DNA from: Burkholderiales bacterium LSUCC0115
GTDB lineage: Bacteria; Pseudomonadota; Gammaproteobacteria; Burkholderiales; Burkholderiaceae_A
NCBI GenBank assembly: GCA_009646425.1
Contig: WJBW01000001.1
Coordinates: 206,547-270,546 of the forward strand
Length of the DNA stretch: 64,000 bases
Direction: 5' to 3'
In this document: in pieces, positions 38,885-48,181 of the stretch
How positions within the stretch are numbered: the first letter of the stretch is position 1
Layout: each line of letters opens with the position of its first letter
Position numbers and translations under genes: made by a program
Notes under the pieces: model-generated
What the model was told of the DNA's origin: nothing
Database searches by the model: none
What the model saw: only the letters and a program-made list of their open reading frames with translations

Positions 38885-39723
38885 ACCCTCAGTTTAATGC
38901 CGTCAACAATCTTGTCGACCTCAAGGCTATCGACCTGCAGACAATCCGCTTGGGGCAACCGGGCCTGCAGGGCTCGAATGATGGCGGGGTGATGCGCCAT
39001 CCAGATCACAACGTCAGTGGCCAGGCCCTGCTGCTCGCAGCCTTCGATGGCCGGGCCCACCAGGGATGAACTCGTGACCAAGACGAATGTGGGCGCTGTA
39101 GGCCTGGGCGACAACACCGGCATCGGCAGGGTCTCGCGCCGGTAGATGGGCAGCCGCACCACCTGCCGGCATAGGGGCGCCAGACCTACTGCCAAGTCAT
39201 CTCGATTCTGGCTGGCCTCTAGCAACACCATGGCGTCGGCTGTGATCGGCTTGTCGGACACCCAACTCAGATAGGCACTGGCATCGGCACTGGTCACACT
39301 TAGTTTGCCGCTCGCCGCCTGAGCAGACGAGGCCTTGGCCTCTGGCGCGCAGACCTCAGCCGCCTGCCCGCTGTCCTCCATCCATCGAATGAGCGGCAAC
39401 ATAGAGGCACGACCAATGCCGCTGATGACCAGGCGGCCATCCCTCACCACCTTTTGCAGATCCTTTAAAAGTGCAGCCTGCTGGACGAAGGCATAGGCCG
39501 CTGACGGGCTGCTGCTGACCAGCCAAACCCGTTCAGACTGAGACTTTTTCAGACAAGCCTGCCACTGCTCCCGCAGATCGAGATCCAAGGGTTGGGAGAC
39601 GAATCGCTGAAGGGGCGCCGAGAACAAGTCCACCCCAACGGCCTGCAGACCGCGGGCCAACTCAACGGTATAGGCATTCAGTGGATGCGGCCAGCCAGGT
39701 CGAGTGAGCACCAGACTGGGCAA
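38881..39723 (-). CDS. hemD: Uroporphyrinogen-III synthase
   Basis: The 280-residue enzyme cyclises hydroxymethylbilane to uroporphyrinogen III. The family has weak sequence conservation. Visible markers are the N-terminal LVLTRPG and two-lobed layout with VWLVSSSPSAAYAF in lobe one and LPIYRRE linking to a lobe with FVLVTSSSLVG. It lies 13 bp after hemC and overlaps hemX, and this context makes the call secure. Slightly longer than the usual 240-260 residues. Confidence 0.9.
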   Translation of the reverse strand: MPSLVLTRPGWPHPLNAYTVELARGLQAVGVDLFSAPLQRFVSQPLDLDLREQWQACLKKSQSERVWLVSSSPSAAYAFVQQAALLKDLQKVVRDGRLVISGIGRASMLPLIRWMEDSGQAAEVCAPEAKASSAQAASGKLSVTSADASAYLSWVSDKPITADAMVLLEASQNRDDLAVGLAPLCRQVVRLPIYRRETLPMPVLSPRPTAPTFVLVTSSSLVGPAIEGCEQQGLATDVVIWMAHHPAIIRALQARLPQADCLQVDSLEVDKIVDGIKLRV

Positions 39724-39736
39724 ACCGAATCGCTCC

Positions 39737-40651
39737 CTAGTGCTCGGCCAAGGCCGAGATGATCTCGGCAGCGCCTTGGCCCATGAGGTCTTGAGAGACC
39801 CCTAGACCAAGCGCCTCAGGGTCAGAGCCCGACATCTGGCTCTTGCAAGACTTCGAGCCGTCTGGCATGGCAATCCTGGCTCTCAGAACCAACTGTCCGG
39901 TCGCGAGATCGGTCACACAGTAAGCGGCCAGCGGCACCTGACAGCTACCGCCCAAGGCGCGCGAGACTGCTCGTTCGGCACTGACCTCGCGGAAAGTCTG
40001 CTCGTGCATGAGTGTGGCGACCAGATCCGCACTGGCCTGATCGTTGGCGCGAATCTCGATGCCCAGTGCCCCCTGCCCTGCTGCCGGCAGCATGACCTCT
40101 GGTGCAATGATCTGAGCGATGCGATTGGCCAAGCCCAGCCGTTTGAGACCAGCTGCGGCCAGGATAATGGCCTGCATCTCGCCCTTGTCGAGTTTGCCCA
40201 GCCGCGTATCCAGGTTGCCACGCAGGGGCACCACCTTCAGATGAGGATAGAGCGCCCGGAGCTGAGACTCTCGACGCAGCGAGGACGTCCCAACGACCGA
40301 GCCGGCCGGCAGATCTTCAAGTTTGGTGAAGTCATTGGAGACAAAAGCATCCCGCGGGTCCTCCCGCTTCATGACCGCCTGCAGGGCAAAGCCCTCTGGC
40401 ATCACCATTGGAACGTCTTTGAGCGAATGGACGGCCAGATGGGCCCGACCCTCAGCCAGGGCCGTCTCCAGCTCTTTGACAAACAGGCCCTTGCCGCCCA
40501 CTTTGGAGAGGCTGCGATCCAGAATCTGGTCGCCCCGGGTGGTCATGCCCAGAATCGAGACGGGCTGACCCGAGGACGCCGCCAGTAGGTCCCGGACATG
40601 TTCGGCCTGCCACATGGCCAGGCGACTCTCACGCGATGCAATAATCCACAT
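39737..40651 (-). CDS. hemC: Porphobilinogen deaminase (hydroxymethylbilane synthase)
   Basis: The 304-residue enzyme polymerises four porphobilinogens. Signatures: [17 protein letters not shown], the catalytic Asp region [18 protein letters not shown], the phosphate-like Arg cluster [13 protein letters not shown] and the dipyrromethane-cofactor cysteine in [12 protein letters not shown]. The ATG at 40651 gives the standard N-terminus; an open frame continues upstream over the argH leader but is unsupported. First gene of the hem operon, divergent from argH across 54 bp. Confidence 0.97.
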   Translation of the reverse strand: MWIIASRESRLAMWQAEHVRDLLAASSGQPVSILGMTTRGDQILDRSLSKVGGKGLFVKELETALAEGRAHLAVHSLKDVPMVMPEGFALQAVMKREDPRDAFVSNDFTKLEDLPAGSVVGTSSLRRESQLRALYPHLKVVPLRGNLDTRLGKLDKGEMQAIILAAAGLKRLGLANRIAQIIAPEVMLPAAGQGALGIEIRANDQASADLVATLMHEQTFREVSAERAVSRALGGSCQVPLAAYCVTDLATGQLVLRARIAMPDGSKSCKSQMSGSDPEALGLGVSQDLMGQGAAEIISALAEH

Positions 40652-40705
40652 AATGCGCAGTGTATAGGAGCGCCAAAAAAACCTCTGATAGAAAAAGGCA
40701 CCCCC

Positions 40706-42106
40706 ATGAGCAACGCCCTGAATCAAAAAGACAAAGCCTGGTCCGGCCGCTTCTCTGAGCCCGTCTCCGAGCTGGTTCAGCGCTACACGGCCTCGGTCAC
40801 CTTTGACCAGCGACTGGCCTTGTTTGACATTCAGGGCTCACTGGCTCACGCAGGCATGCTGGCCTCGGTTGGGTTGCTCTCTGCCAAGGACCTGGCCGAC
40901 ATCCAAAAGGGGATGGCCCAGATTCAGCAGGAGATTGAGTCCGGGCAGTTTCAGTGGTCCATCGCCCTGGAGGACGTTCACCTCAACATTGAGAAACGAC
41001 TGACCGACCTGATTGGTGATGCCGGCAAACGTCTGCACACCGCACGGTCGCGCAATGACCAGGTCGCCACCGACATTCGCCTGTGGCTGCGGGCCACCAT
41101 CGATGAGATTCGCAAGGCGCTGGCCCAGGTCCGTTTGGCGCTGATCAACCAGGCTGAGCAGCACACCCAGACCATCATGCCCGGCTTCACCCACCTGCAG
41201 GTTGCCCAGCCCATCAGCTTTGGCCATCACCTGCTGGCCTACGCAGCCATGTTCGCTCGCGATGATGAGCGCCTGGTCGATGCCCGCAAGCGGGTCAACC
41301 GTCTGCCCCTGGGGGCCGCGGCGTTGGCGGGCAGCTCCTTTCCCATCGACCGAGAGATGGTCGCCAAGACCCTTGGATTCGAGGGCGTCTGTGAGAACTC
41401 TCTGGATGCGGTCAGCGATCGAGACTTCGCCATTGAATTCACCCACACGGCCTCGCTGATCATGATGCACATCTCCCGTCTGTCCGAGGAGCTCATTTTG
41501 TGGATGACTTCTCGCTATGGGTTTGTCGTGCTGCCAGATCGCTTTTGTACCGGCTCGTCCATCATGCCGCAGAAGAAAAACCCGGATGTGCCCGAGCTGG
41601 CCCGAGGCAAGACAGGCCGAGTCTATGGCCACCTGATGGGCCTGCTCACGCTCATGAAGGGGCAGCCCCTGGCCTACAACAAGGACAACCAGGAAGACAA
41701 AGAGCCGCTCTTTGACACAGCCGACACGGTCTTGGACACCCTACGCGCATTCGCCGAGATGATCGAGGGCATGCAGCCCCAGCCCAAGGCCATGCGCCAG
41801 GCGGCCCTGGAAGGCTACGCCACCGCCACCGACTTGGCCGACTACCTGGTCAAAAAAGGCCTGCCATTTCGGGATGCCCACGAGGCGGTGGCCCATGCAG
41901 TTCGCGCGGCCGTAGAGAAAAAATGTGGCTTAGAAGATCTGAGTCTGGAAGACCTCAAGGCCTTCAGTCCACTGGTCGAGGCCGATGTGCACCAGGTCTT
42001 GACGCTAGAGGGCTCACTGAACGCAAGAAATCACCTCGGTGGGACCGCACCGGAACAAGTGAAGGCCCAAGCCCAAAAGGCCAGAGCAGCACTGCCCAAA
42101 CTCTAG
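40706..42106 (+). CDS. argH: Argininosuccinate lyase
   Basis: The 466-residue enzyme splits argininosuccinate to arginine and fumarate. The fumarase/ASL superfamily signature [12 protein letters not shown] contains the mobile catalytic serine loop (near residue 285). The N-terminal [19 protein letters not shown] and [17 protein letters not shown] are typical. The ATG at 40706 has an AAAAAGG site; earlier in-frame starts overlap the hemC promoter. The hemC-argH divergent arrangement is common in betaproteobacteria. Confidence 0.98.
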   Translation: MSNALNQKDKAWSGRFSEPVSELVQRYTASVTFDQRLALFDIQGSLAHAGMLASVGLLSAKDLADIQKGMAQIQQEIESGQFQWSIALEDVHLNIEKRLTDLIGDAGKRLHTARSRNDQVATDIRLWLRATIDEIRKALAQVRLALINQAEQHTQTIMPGFTHLQVAQPISFGHHLLAYAAMFARDDERLVDARKRVNRLPLGAAALAGSSFPIDREMVAKTLGFEGVCENSLDAVSDRDFAIEFTHTASLIMMHISRLSEELILWMTSRYGFVVLPDRFCTGSSIMPQKKNPDVPELARGKTGRVYGHLMGLLTLMKGQPLAYNKDNQEDKEPLFDTADTVLDTLRAFAEMIEGMQPQPKAMRQAALEGYATATDLADYLVKKGLPFRDAHEAVAHAVRAAVEKKCGLEDLSLEDLKAFSPLVEADVHQVLTLEGSLNARNHLGGTAPEQVKAQAQKARAALPKL

Positions 42107-42108
42107 GC

Positions 42109-42142
42109 AAAAAAAAGCCAGCCCGCCTGTGGACGGACTGGC
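42109..42142 (-). terminator. Terminator of the aceE-aceF-lpdA operon
   Basis: On the minus strand a 9-bp stem (GCCAGTCCG / CGGGCTGGC, one mismatch) is followed directly by eight U. It lies 24 bp past the lpdA stop and ends the pyruvate dehydrogenase transcript; read from argH it is a weaker hairpin. Confidence 0.85.
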
Positions 42143-42165
42143 ATAAGACCGGTGAAGGAGGAGAC

Positions 42166-43989
42166 TTAACGTCGCTTCGCCGGAGGGAGGTCTGTACAGG
42201 ACCCTTCGAAGACTTCGGCCACCATGCCGATGGACTCTCCAAGGGTCGGATGCGGGTGAATGGTCTTGGCAATGTCGTCTGGCGTACAGCCCATCTCGAT
42301 GGCCAGCGCGAATTCACCAATCATGTCGCCTGCATGGGTTCCCACGATGCCACCGCCCACCACTCGATGGGTATTGGGGTCAACCAGTAACTTGGTGAAT
42401 CCCTCGTCACGACCATTGGCGATGGCTCGTCCAGAGGCCGCCCAGGGGAACACGGCCTTTTGGACAGGCAGGCCCTTGGCCTTGGCCTCGTCCTCGGTCA
42501 GGCCCACCCAGGCCACCTCAGGGTCTGTGTAGGCCACGGATGGAATGACATGGGCATCGAAGTGCGCCTTGTGCCCTGCAGCAGCTTCTGCCGCCACATG
42601 GCCCTCATGGACTGCCTTGTGGGCCAGCATGGGCTGGCCAACGATGTCCCCGATGGCAAAGATGTGGCCCTGAGCCGTTCTCATCTGGCTGTCGACGGCC
42701 AGGAATCCGCGCTCATCGACCGGCAGGCCAGCGGCTTCAGCCCCGATCGCCTTGCCATTGGGACGACGACCAACCGCCTGAAGAACGAGGTCGTATTTCT
42801 GGGGTTCCTTGGGAGCTGACTCGCCCTCAAAACCCACATAGATGCCGTCCTTCTTGGCCTCAGCCGACACCGTCTTGGTCTTCAACCAGACGTTGTCAAA
42901 ACGATGCTCGTTGAATTTCTGCCAGACCTTGGTTAGGTCGCGGTCTGCGCCCATCATCAGGCCATCCATCATTTCCACCACATCGACGCGAGCACCCAGC
43001 GTTGAGTAGACCGTGGCCATCTCCAGGCCGATGATGCCGCCGCCGATGACCAGCATGCGCTTGGGACGAGACCGCAACTCCAGGGCGCCGGTTGAGGTCA
43101 CCACCCTTGGGTCATCCGGCAGGAAAGGCAGCTTCACAGCCTGCGATCCTGCAGCCACGATGGCCTGAGAGAACTTGATCACGGTCTTCTTGCCATCGGC
43201 CGCTGTGACTTCCAGATGGAAGGAGTCCAAGAAACGACCCTCGCCCTGCACCACCTGAACCTTACGGGCCTTGGCCATGCCGGCCAGACCAGTCGTCAGC
43301 TTGCCGATGACCTTTTCCTTGTGACTGCGCAGCTTGTCCAGATCCAGCGTGGGCTCCGCGAAGCTCACCCCAACATCGGCGAAATGCTTGACCTCGTCCA
43401 TGACAGCAGCCACGTGAAGCAGGGCCTTGGAAGGAATACAGCCCACATTCAGGCAGACACCGCCCAGGGTGCTGTAACGCTCGACCAGGACGGTCTGAAG
43501 CCCCAGGTCAGCGGCGCGGAAGGCAGCCGAGTAGCCGCCAGGACCCGCACCCAAGACCATCATCTGGGCCTCGATGTCCACCGGGCCGCTGTAACTACGG
43601 ATGGGGGGGGTGGCCTCGGGAGACGCCGATGCGACAGATGCCGCAGCCGTTGGAGCCGAGGGGGTTACGCCGGTCGGCGGTGAGGCCGTGATTCCATCGG
43701 CCGAGACGCGATCGGCGTCTCCCGAGGCCTTAGCAGCAGTCGAGGCGCCATCGGCCAGCTCGATCATGCCGAGCACGCTGCCCTCGCTCACCTTGTCGCC
43801 CAGCTTCACACTGAGACTCACCAGCTTGCCCGCATGCGACGACGGAATCTCCATCGACGCCTTGTCACTCTCCACCGTGATCAGACTCTGCTCAAGACCC
43901 ACCACATCACCAGCCTTGACCAACACCTCAATCACCTCTACCTCTTTAAAGTCCCCAATGTCCGGAACCTTCAACTCAATCGTGGCCAT
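42166..43989 (-). CDS. lpdA: Dihydrolipoyl dehydrogenase (E3) with N-terminal lipoyl domain
   Basis: The 607-residue E3 of the pyruvate dehydrogenase complex reoxidises dihydrolipoamide with NAD+. The first 82 residues are a lipoyl domain (lipoyl-Lys in ESDKASMEIP). A Ala/Thr/Ser-rich linker follows to about 130, then the flavoprotein: MMVLGAGPGGYSAAFRAADLG, redox disulfide GGVCLNVGCIPSKAL, NAD motif LVIGGGIIGLEMATVY, and the C-terminal His-Glu pair in IHPHPTLGES. The lipoyl-coding DNA is identical to that of aceF. Third gene of the operon; ATG 9 bp after the aceF stop. Confidence 0.97.
   Translation of the reverse strand: MATIELKVPDIGDFKEVEVIEVLVKAGDVVGLEQSLITVESDKASMEIPSSHAGKLVSLSVKLGDKVSEGSVLGMIELADGASTAAKASGDADRVSADGITASPPTGVTPSAPTAAASVASASPEATPPIRSYSGPVDIEAQMMVLGAGPGGYSAAFRAADLGLQTVLVERYSTLGGVCLNVGCIPSKALLHVAAVMDEVKHFADVGVSFAEPTLDLDKLRSHKEKVIGKLTTGLAGMAKARKVQVVQGEGRFLDSFHLEVTAADGKKTVIKFSQAIVAAGSQAVKLPFLPDDPRVVTSTGALELRSRPKRMLVIGGGIIGLEMATVYSTLGARVDVVEMMDGLMMGADRDLTKVWQKFNEHRFDNVWLKTKTVSAEAKKDGIYVGFEGESAPKEPQKYDLVLQAVGRRPNGKAIGAEAAGLPVDERGFLAVDSQMRTAQGHIFAIGDIVGQPMLAHKAVHEGHVAAEAAAGHKAHFDAHVIPSVAYTDPEVAWVGLTEDEAKAKGLPVQKAVFPWAASGRAIANGRDEGFTKLLVDPNTHRVVGGGIVGTHAGDMIGEFALAIEMGCTPDDIAKTIHPHPTLGESIGMVAEVFEGSCTDLPPAKRR
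43742..43989 (-). repeat. Lipoyl-module direct repeat, copy 1 (5' end of lpdA)
   Basis: 248 bp identical base for base to 45059-45306 (offset 1317). It covers the start codon and the lipoyl domain. Sequence diverges abruptly on both sides, just before the ATG and at the start of the linker. Confidence 0.97.
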
Positions 43990-43998
43990 GGTGACTCC

Positions 43999-45306
43999 TT
44001 AAAGGGCAATGCGACGGAAGTCGCCCAGCAGTTGGACCAGCGTGGCGTTAAACCGAGCACCAGCAGCCCCGTCAATCACGCGATGGTCATACGAGAGTGA
44101 CAGCGGCAGGATCAGACGCGGCACAAATTCTTTGCCATTCCAAACGGGCTTCATCAAAGACTTGGACACGCCCAAGATGGCCACCTCTGGTGCGTTGATG
44201 ATCGGTGTGAAGTGCGTGCCACCAATACCGCCCAGAGACGAAATTGAGAAGCATCCCCCGGTCATCTCTGCAGGCGAGAGCTTGCCGTCACGGGCCTTCT
44301 TGGCTAGCTCGGAGGTCTCCTGGGCAATCTGAATCACACCCTTCTTGTCAGCGTCTTTGATCACAGGCACCACCAGGCCATTGGGCGTATCTGCCGCAAA
44401 GCCAATGTGGAAGTACTGCTTGAGCACCAGGTTGTCACCATCCAGAGAAGCATTGAACTCTGGGTATTTCTTCAGGGCAGCCACGACAGCCTTCACCAAG
44501 AACGCCAGCATGGTCAACTTGACGCCCGACTTCTCGTTCTCTTTATTGAGCTGAACACGCAGGGCCTCCAGATCAGTGATGTCAGCCTCATCGTTACCGG
44601 TGACATGGGGAATCATCACCCAGTTGCGATGGAGGTTGGCACCCGAAATCTTCTTGATGCGAGACAGCGGCTTGGCCTCGACTGGGCCAAACTTGGCGAA
44701 GTCCACCTTGGGCCAGGGCAAGAGGTCCAGGCCACCGCCACTGCCACCCGCAGGCGCACCGGCGACAGCGGTCGAGCCAGACATGACACCCTTCACAAAG
44801 CCGCGTACATCCTCGGGGGTGATGCGGCCGTTGGGGCCAGAGCCCTTGACTTGGGTGAGGTCTACACCGAGCTCTCTTGCGAACTTCCTCACCGAGGGCG
44901 AGGCGTGGGGCAGCTGCCCGGCGTGCGCCGCGGTCTGGATGGGGGCGACTGACGTAACAGCCTCGGCTTTGGAGGCTGAGACCGTTGTGGCGGCAGGCGA
45001 CGAGACTGTGATTCCATCAGTCGAGGCGCTGTCGCCACCGGTCGAAGCTTTAGAAGCGGAGGCGCCATCGGCCAGCTCGATCATGCCGAGCACGCTGCCC
45101 TCGCTCACCTTGTCGCCCAGCTTCACACTGAGACTCACCAGCTTGCCCGCATGCGACGACGGAATCTCCATCGACGCCTTGTCACTCTCCACCGTGATCA
45201 GACTCTGCTCAAGACCCACCACATCACCAGCCTTGACCAACACCTCAATCACCTCTACCTCTTTAAAGTCCCCAATGTCCGGAACCTTCAACTCAATCGT
45301 GGCCAT
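43999..45306 (-). CDS. aceF: Dihydrolipoamide acetyltransferase (E2 of pyruvate dehydrogenase)
   Basis: The 435-residue core enzyme transfers acetyl from lipoate to CoA. Layout: one lipoyl domain (1-82, ESDKASMEIP), flexible Ser/Thr/Ala linker, peripheral-subunit-binding domain (ASPSVRKFARELGVDLTQVKG, about 128-165), and a catalytic CAT-like domain ending with the active-site motif YDHRVIDGAAGARF near 412. Many proteobacterial E2p proteins have two or three lipoyl domains; this one has a single copy, with the other carried by E3. It is 18 bp downstream of aceE. Confidence 0.97.
   Translation of the reverse strand: MATIELKVPDIGDFKEVEVIEVLVKAGDVVGLEQSLITVESDKASMEIPSSHAGKLVSLSVKLGDKVSEGSVLGMIELADGASASKASTGGDSASTDGITVSSPAATTVSASKAEAVTSVAPIQTAAHAGQLPHASPSVRKFARELGVDLTQVKGSGPNGRITPEDVRGFVKGVMSGSTAVAGAPAGGSGGGLDLLPWPKVDFAKFGPVEAKPLSRIKKISGANLHRNWVMIPHVTGNDEADITDLEALRVQLNKENEKSGVKLTMLAFLVKAVVAALKKYPEFNASLDGDNLVLKQYFHIGFAADTPNGLVVPVIKDADKKGVIQIAQETSELAKKARDGKLSPAEMTGGCFSISSLGGIGGTHFTPIINAPEVAILGVSKSLMKPVWNGKEFVPRLILPLSLSYDHRVIDGAAGARFNATLVQLLGDFRRIAL
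45059..45306 (-). repeat. Lipoyl-module direct repeat, copy 2 (5' end of aceF)
   Basis: Identical over 248 bp to 43742-43989, including synonymous positions. Both copies are in the same orientation and reading frame within neighbouring genes. Confidence 0.97.
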
Positions 45307-45324
45307 CTTTTTGCTCCTCTGAGG

Positions 45325-48030
45325 TTAGGCGAACGCGGGGTTCATGCGGTCGGTGTCAATGTTGTACTTCTTAATAGCCTTGGCCACGTCCTCAGGCTTG
45401 ATGGCGCCGTCCTTCATCAGACCGTAAAGGGCTGCGACCGCCACATACCGGCGATCGACCTCAAAGTGCTCACGCAGCTTGGCGCGAGAGTCCGAGCGGC
45501 CGAAGCCATCCGTGCCCAGCACCATGTAACGACGTCCCTCTGGCATGAAAGGCCGAATCTGATCGGCAAAGGACTTCATGTAGTCGGTCGCCGCCACCAC
45601 TGGGCCCGCATGCTTATCCAGCTGCTGGGTCACGAAAGGCAGCCTGGGCTTGGCAGTTGGGTGCAGCAGGTTGTGACGCTCAGCATCCAATCCCTCACGA
45701 CGCAGCTCGTTAAAGCTTGGGCAGCTCCAGACATCGCTGGCAATGCCAAAGTCTTGGGCCAGCAGGCGGGCGCCTTCCTGGACCTCTCGCAAAATGGTGC
45801 CGCTACCCAACAGCTGAACACGCTGCTTGGCCTTGGCCTCTCCGACCTGCTCGAGCAGGTACATGCCCTTGAGAATCTGCTCCTCTGTGCCCGGCTTCAG
45901 ACCGGGGTGAGCGTAGTTCTCGTTCATCAGGGTGATGTAGAAGAAGACGTCCTCTTGGTTCGCCACCATGCGCTTGAGACCGCTGTGCAGAATCACAGCC
46001 ACCTCGTGGGCGAAGGTGGGGTCATAGGACACGCAGTTCGGAATGGTCGAGGCCAGAATCTGGCTATGGCCATCCTCGTGCTGAAGGCCCTCACCGTTCA
46101 GGGTGGTACGACCCGCCGTGCCCCCCAGCAGAAATCCCCGGGCCCGCATGTCACCAGCCGCCCAGGCCAGGTCGCCCACGCGCTGCAGGCCAAACATGGA
46201 GTAGTAAATGTAGAACGGGATCATGATCCGGTTGTTGGTCGAGTAAGAGGTCGCTGCTGCGATCCAAGAACTCATGCCACCGGCTTCGTTGATGCCCTCT
46301 TGTAGGATCTGACCCTTGATGTCCTCGCGGTAGTACATCACCTGGTCACGGTCGACCGGCTCGTATTTCTGACCCTCGACCGAGTAAATGCCAATCTGAC
46401 GGAACAAGCCCTCCATGCCGAAGGTGCGGGCCTCGTCCACCAAGATGGGAACGACACGTGGGGCCAGCTCCTTGTCGCGCAGCAGCTGGGTCAGGCAGCG
46501 GACATAAGCCTGCGTGGTCGAAATCTCACGGCCCTCAGGGGTCGGCTCCAACACAGGCGCAAACAGATCTAAGCCGGGCACACTCAGCTTCTCCTCGGCC
46601 TTCTCACGACGATGGGGCAGATAGCCTCCCAAGGCCTTACGACGCTCATGCAGGTACTGCATCTCGGGGGCATCCGGCGATGGCTTAAGTAGGGGAACCG
46701 ACGGCAACTGCTCATCCGAGACGGGAATGCCAAAGCGGTCGCGGAACTCTTTGATGGACTGGTCATCAAGCTTCTTGGTCTGGTGGGCCGTGTTGCGGCC
46801 TTCGGCGACCTTACCCATGCCAAAGCCTTTGATGGTCTTGACCAGGATCACGGTTGGCTGACCCTTGTGACGAACCGCGGCCGAGAAGGCCGAGTAAATC
46901 TTGTGAGGATCGTGGCCACCACGGTTCAGGCGCCAGATGTCATCGTCTGACATCTTGGCCACCATCTCCAGGGTCTTGGGGTGCTTGCCAAAGAAATGTT
47001 TGCGGACATAGGCACCGTCATTGGCCTTGTAGTTCTGGTACTCGCCATCGACGGTTTCCATCATGATCTTTTTCAGAATGCCGTCGGTGTCTTTGGCCAG
47101 TAGCTCATCCCAGTAGCCGCCCCAGATCACCTTGATCACGTTCCAGCCGGCACCACGGAAGTCGCTCTCGAGCTCCTGGATGATCTTGCCATTGCCACGA
47201 ACTGGTCCATCCAGGCGCTGCAGGTTGCAGTTCACCACCATGACCAGGTTGTCGAGCTTTTCGCGAGCGGCCATGCCAATCGCACCCATGGACTCCGGCT
47301 CGTCCATCTCGCCGTCGCCACAGAAGGCCCAGACTTTGCGCTCAGCCGTATCGGCCAGGCCACGGGCATGCATGTATTTCAAGAAACGCGCCTGGTAGAT
47401 GGCCATGATCGGGCCAAGGCCCATCGAGACCGTGGGGAACTGCCAGAAATTCGGCATGAGCTTGGGGTGTGGGTAACTGGAGAGCCCTTTGCCATCCACC
47501 TCGCGTCGGAAGTTGTTGAGCTGGTCCTCGGTGAGACGCCCCTCTAAAAAGGCACGGGCGTAAATACCGGGTGAAGAGTGGCCCTGAATAAAGAGCAGAT
47601 CCTGACCCTTGGGATGCTCAGGACCCTTCCAAAAGTGGTTAAAGCCAACGCCCAACATATTGGCCAAGGAGGCGAAGCTTGAAATGTGCCCACCCAGATC
47701 GCCGTCAGCCCGGTTGGCCCTGACCACCATGGCCATGGCGTTCCAGCGCATCCAGGAGCGCAACCGCTCCTCGTATTCCAGGTTGCCCGGGCAATGCTCC
47801 TCGGCGGATGGTGGGATGGTGTTGACATAGGCCGTCGCTGCCGAGAATGGCACCGACCCACCCGAACGACGCGTCTTATCGATCAGCGCCTCCAGCAAAA
47901 ACTGCGCACGATCCGGTCCCTCAGCAGCAATCACGGCATCCAGAGCCGAGAGCCATTCCTGGGTCTCTTGCGGATCGGTATCGGCCGCCGTATTGATCTG
48001 TTCGGTGATGTGGGCAGGCAATGTCGACAT
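45325..48030 (-). CDS. aceE: Pyruvate dehydrogenase E1 component (homodimeric type)
   Basis: The 901-residue thiamine-diphosphate enzyme decarboxylates pyruvate and acetylates lipoate on E2. Clear features: HISSFASLANMLGVGFNHFW near 105, the ThDP/Mg motif GDGEMDEPES with NCNLQRLDGPVRGN (about 230-270), and the C-terminal GTDGFGRSDSRAKLREHFEVD. Start: ATG at 48030 with an AAGGA site; the frame is open further upstream into the intergenic region without support. It leads the aceE-aceF-lpdA operon and is divergent from the PAS kinase gene. Confidence 0.98.
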   Translation of the reverse strand: MSTLPAHITEQINTAADTDPQETQEWLSALDAVIAAEGPDRAQFLLEALIDKTRRSGGSVPFSAATAYVNTIPPSAEEHCPGNLEYEERLRSWMRWNAMAMVVRANRADGDLGGHISSFASLANMLGVGFNHFWKGPEHPKGQDLLFIQGHSSPGIYARAFLEGRLTEDQLNNFRREVDGKGLSSYPHPKLMPNFWQFPTVSMGLGPIMAIYQARFLKYMHARGLADTAERKVWAFCGDGEMDEPESMGAIGMAAREKLDNLVMVVNCNLQRLDGPVRGNGKIIQELESDFRGAGWNVIKVIWGGYWDELLAKDTDGILKKIMMETVDGEYQNYKANDGAYVRKHFFGKHPKTLEMVAKMSDDDIWRLNRGGHDPHKIYSAFSAAVRHKGQPTVILVKTIKGFGMGKVAEGRNTAHQTKKLDDQSIKEFRDRFGIPVSDEQLPSVPLLKPSPDAPEMQYLHERRKALGGYLPHRREKAEEKLSVPGLDLFAPVLEPTPEGREISTTQAYVRCLTQLLRDKELAPRVVPILVDEARTFGMEGLFRQIGIYSVEGQKYEPVDRDQVMYYREDIKGQILQEGINEAGGMSSWIAAATSYSTNNRIMIPFYIYYSMFGLQRVGDLAWAAGDMRARGFLLGGTAGRTTLNGEGLQHEDGHSQILASTIPNCVSYDPTFAHEVAVILHSGLKRMVANQEDVFFYITLMNENYAHPGLKPGTEEQILKGMYLLEQVGEAKAKQRVQLLGSGTILREVQEGARLLAQDFGIASDVWSCPSFNELRREGLDAERHNLLHPTAKPRLPFVTQQLDKHAGPVVAATDYMKSFADQIRPFMPEGRRYMVLGTDGFGRSDSRAKLREHFEVDRRYVAVAALYGLMKDGAIKPEDVAKAIKKYNIDTDRMNPAFA

Positions 48031-48181
48031 GGTGTGTCTTCCTTGTTGTTGTGGGCTTTGACGTCTTTTGAGGATTGTTGTGCTGAGCCTGCGGAAAGGC
48101 AATCGTTTTTCCGCTATGCAGAACATCATTTCATATTAAGAAATAAGGGGGTGGGTTTTCCTCAGGCGATACACTCCCCTG

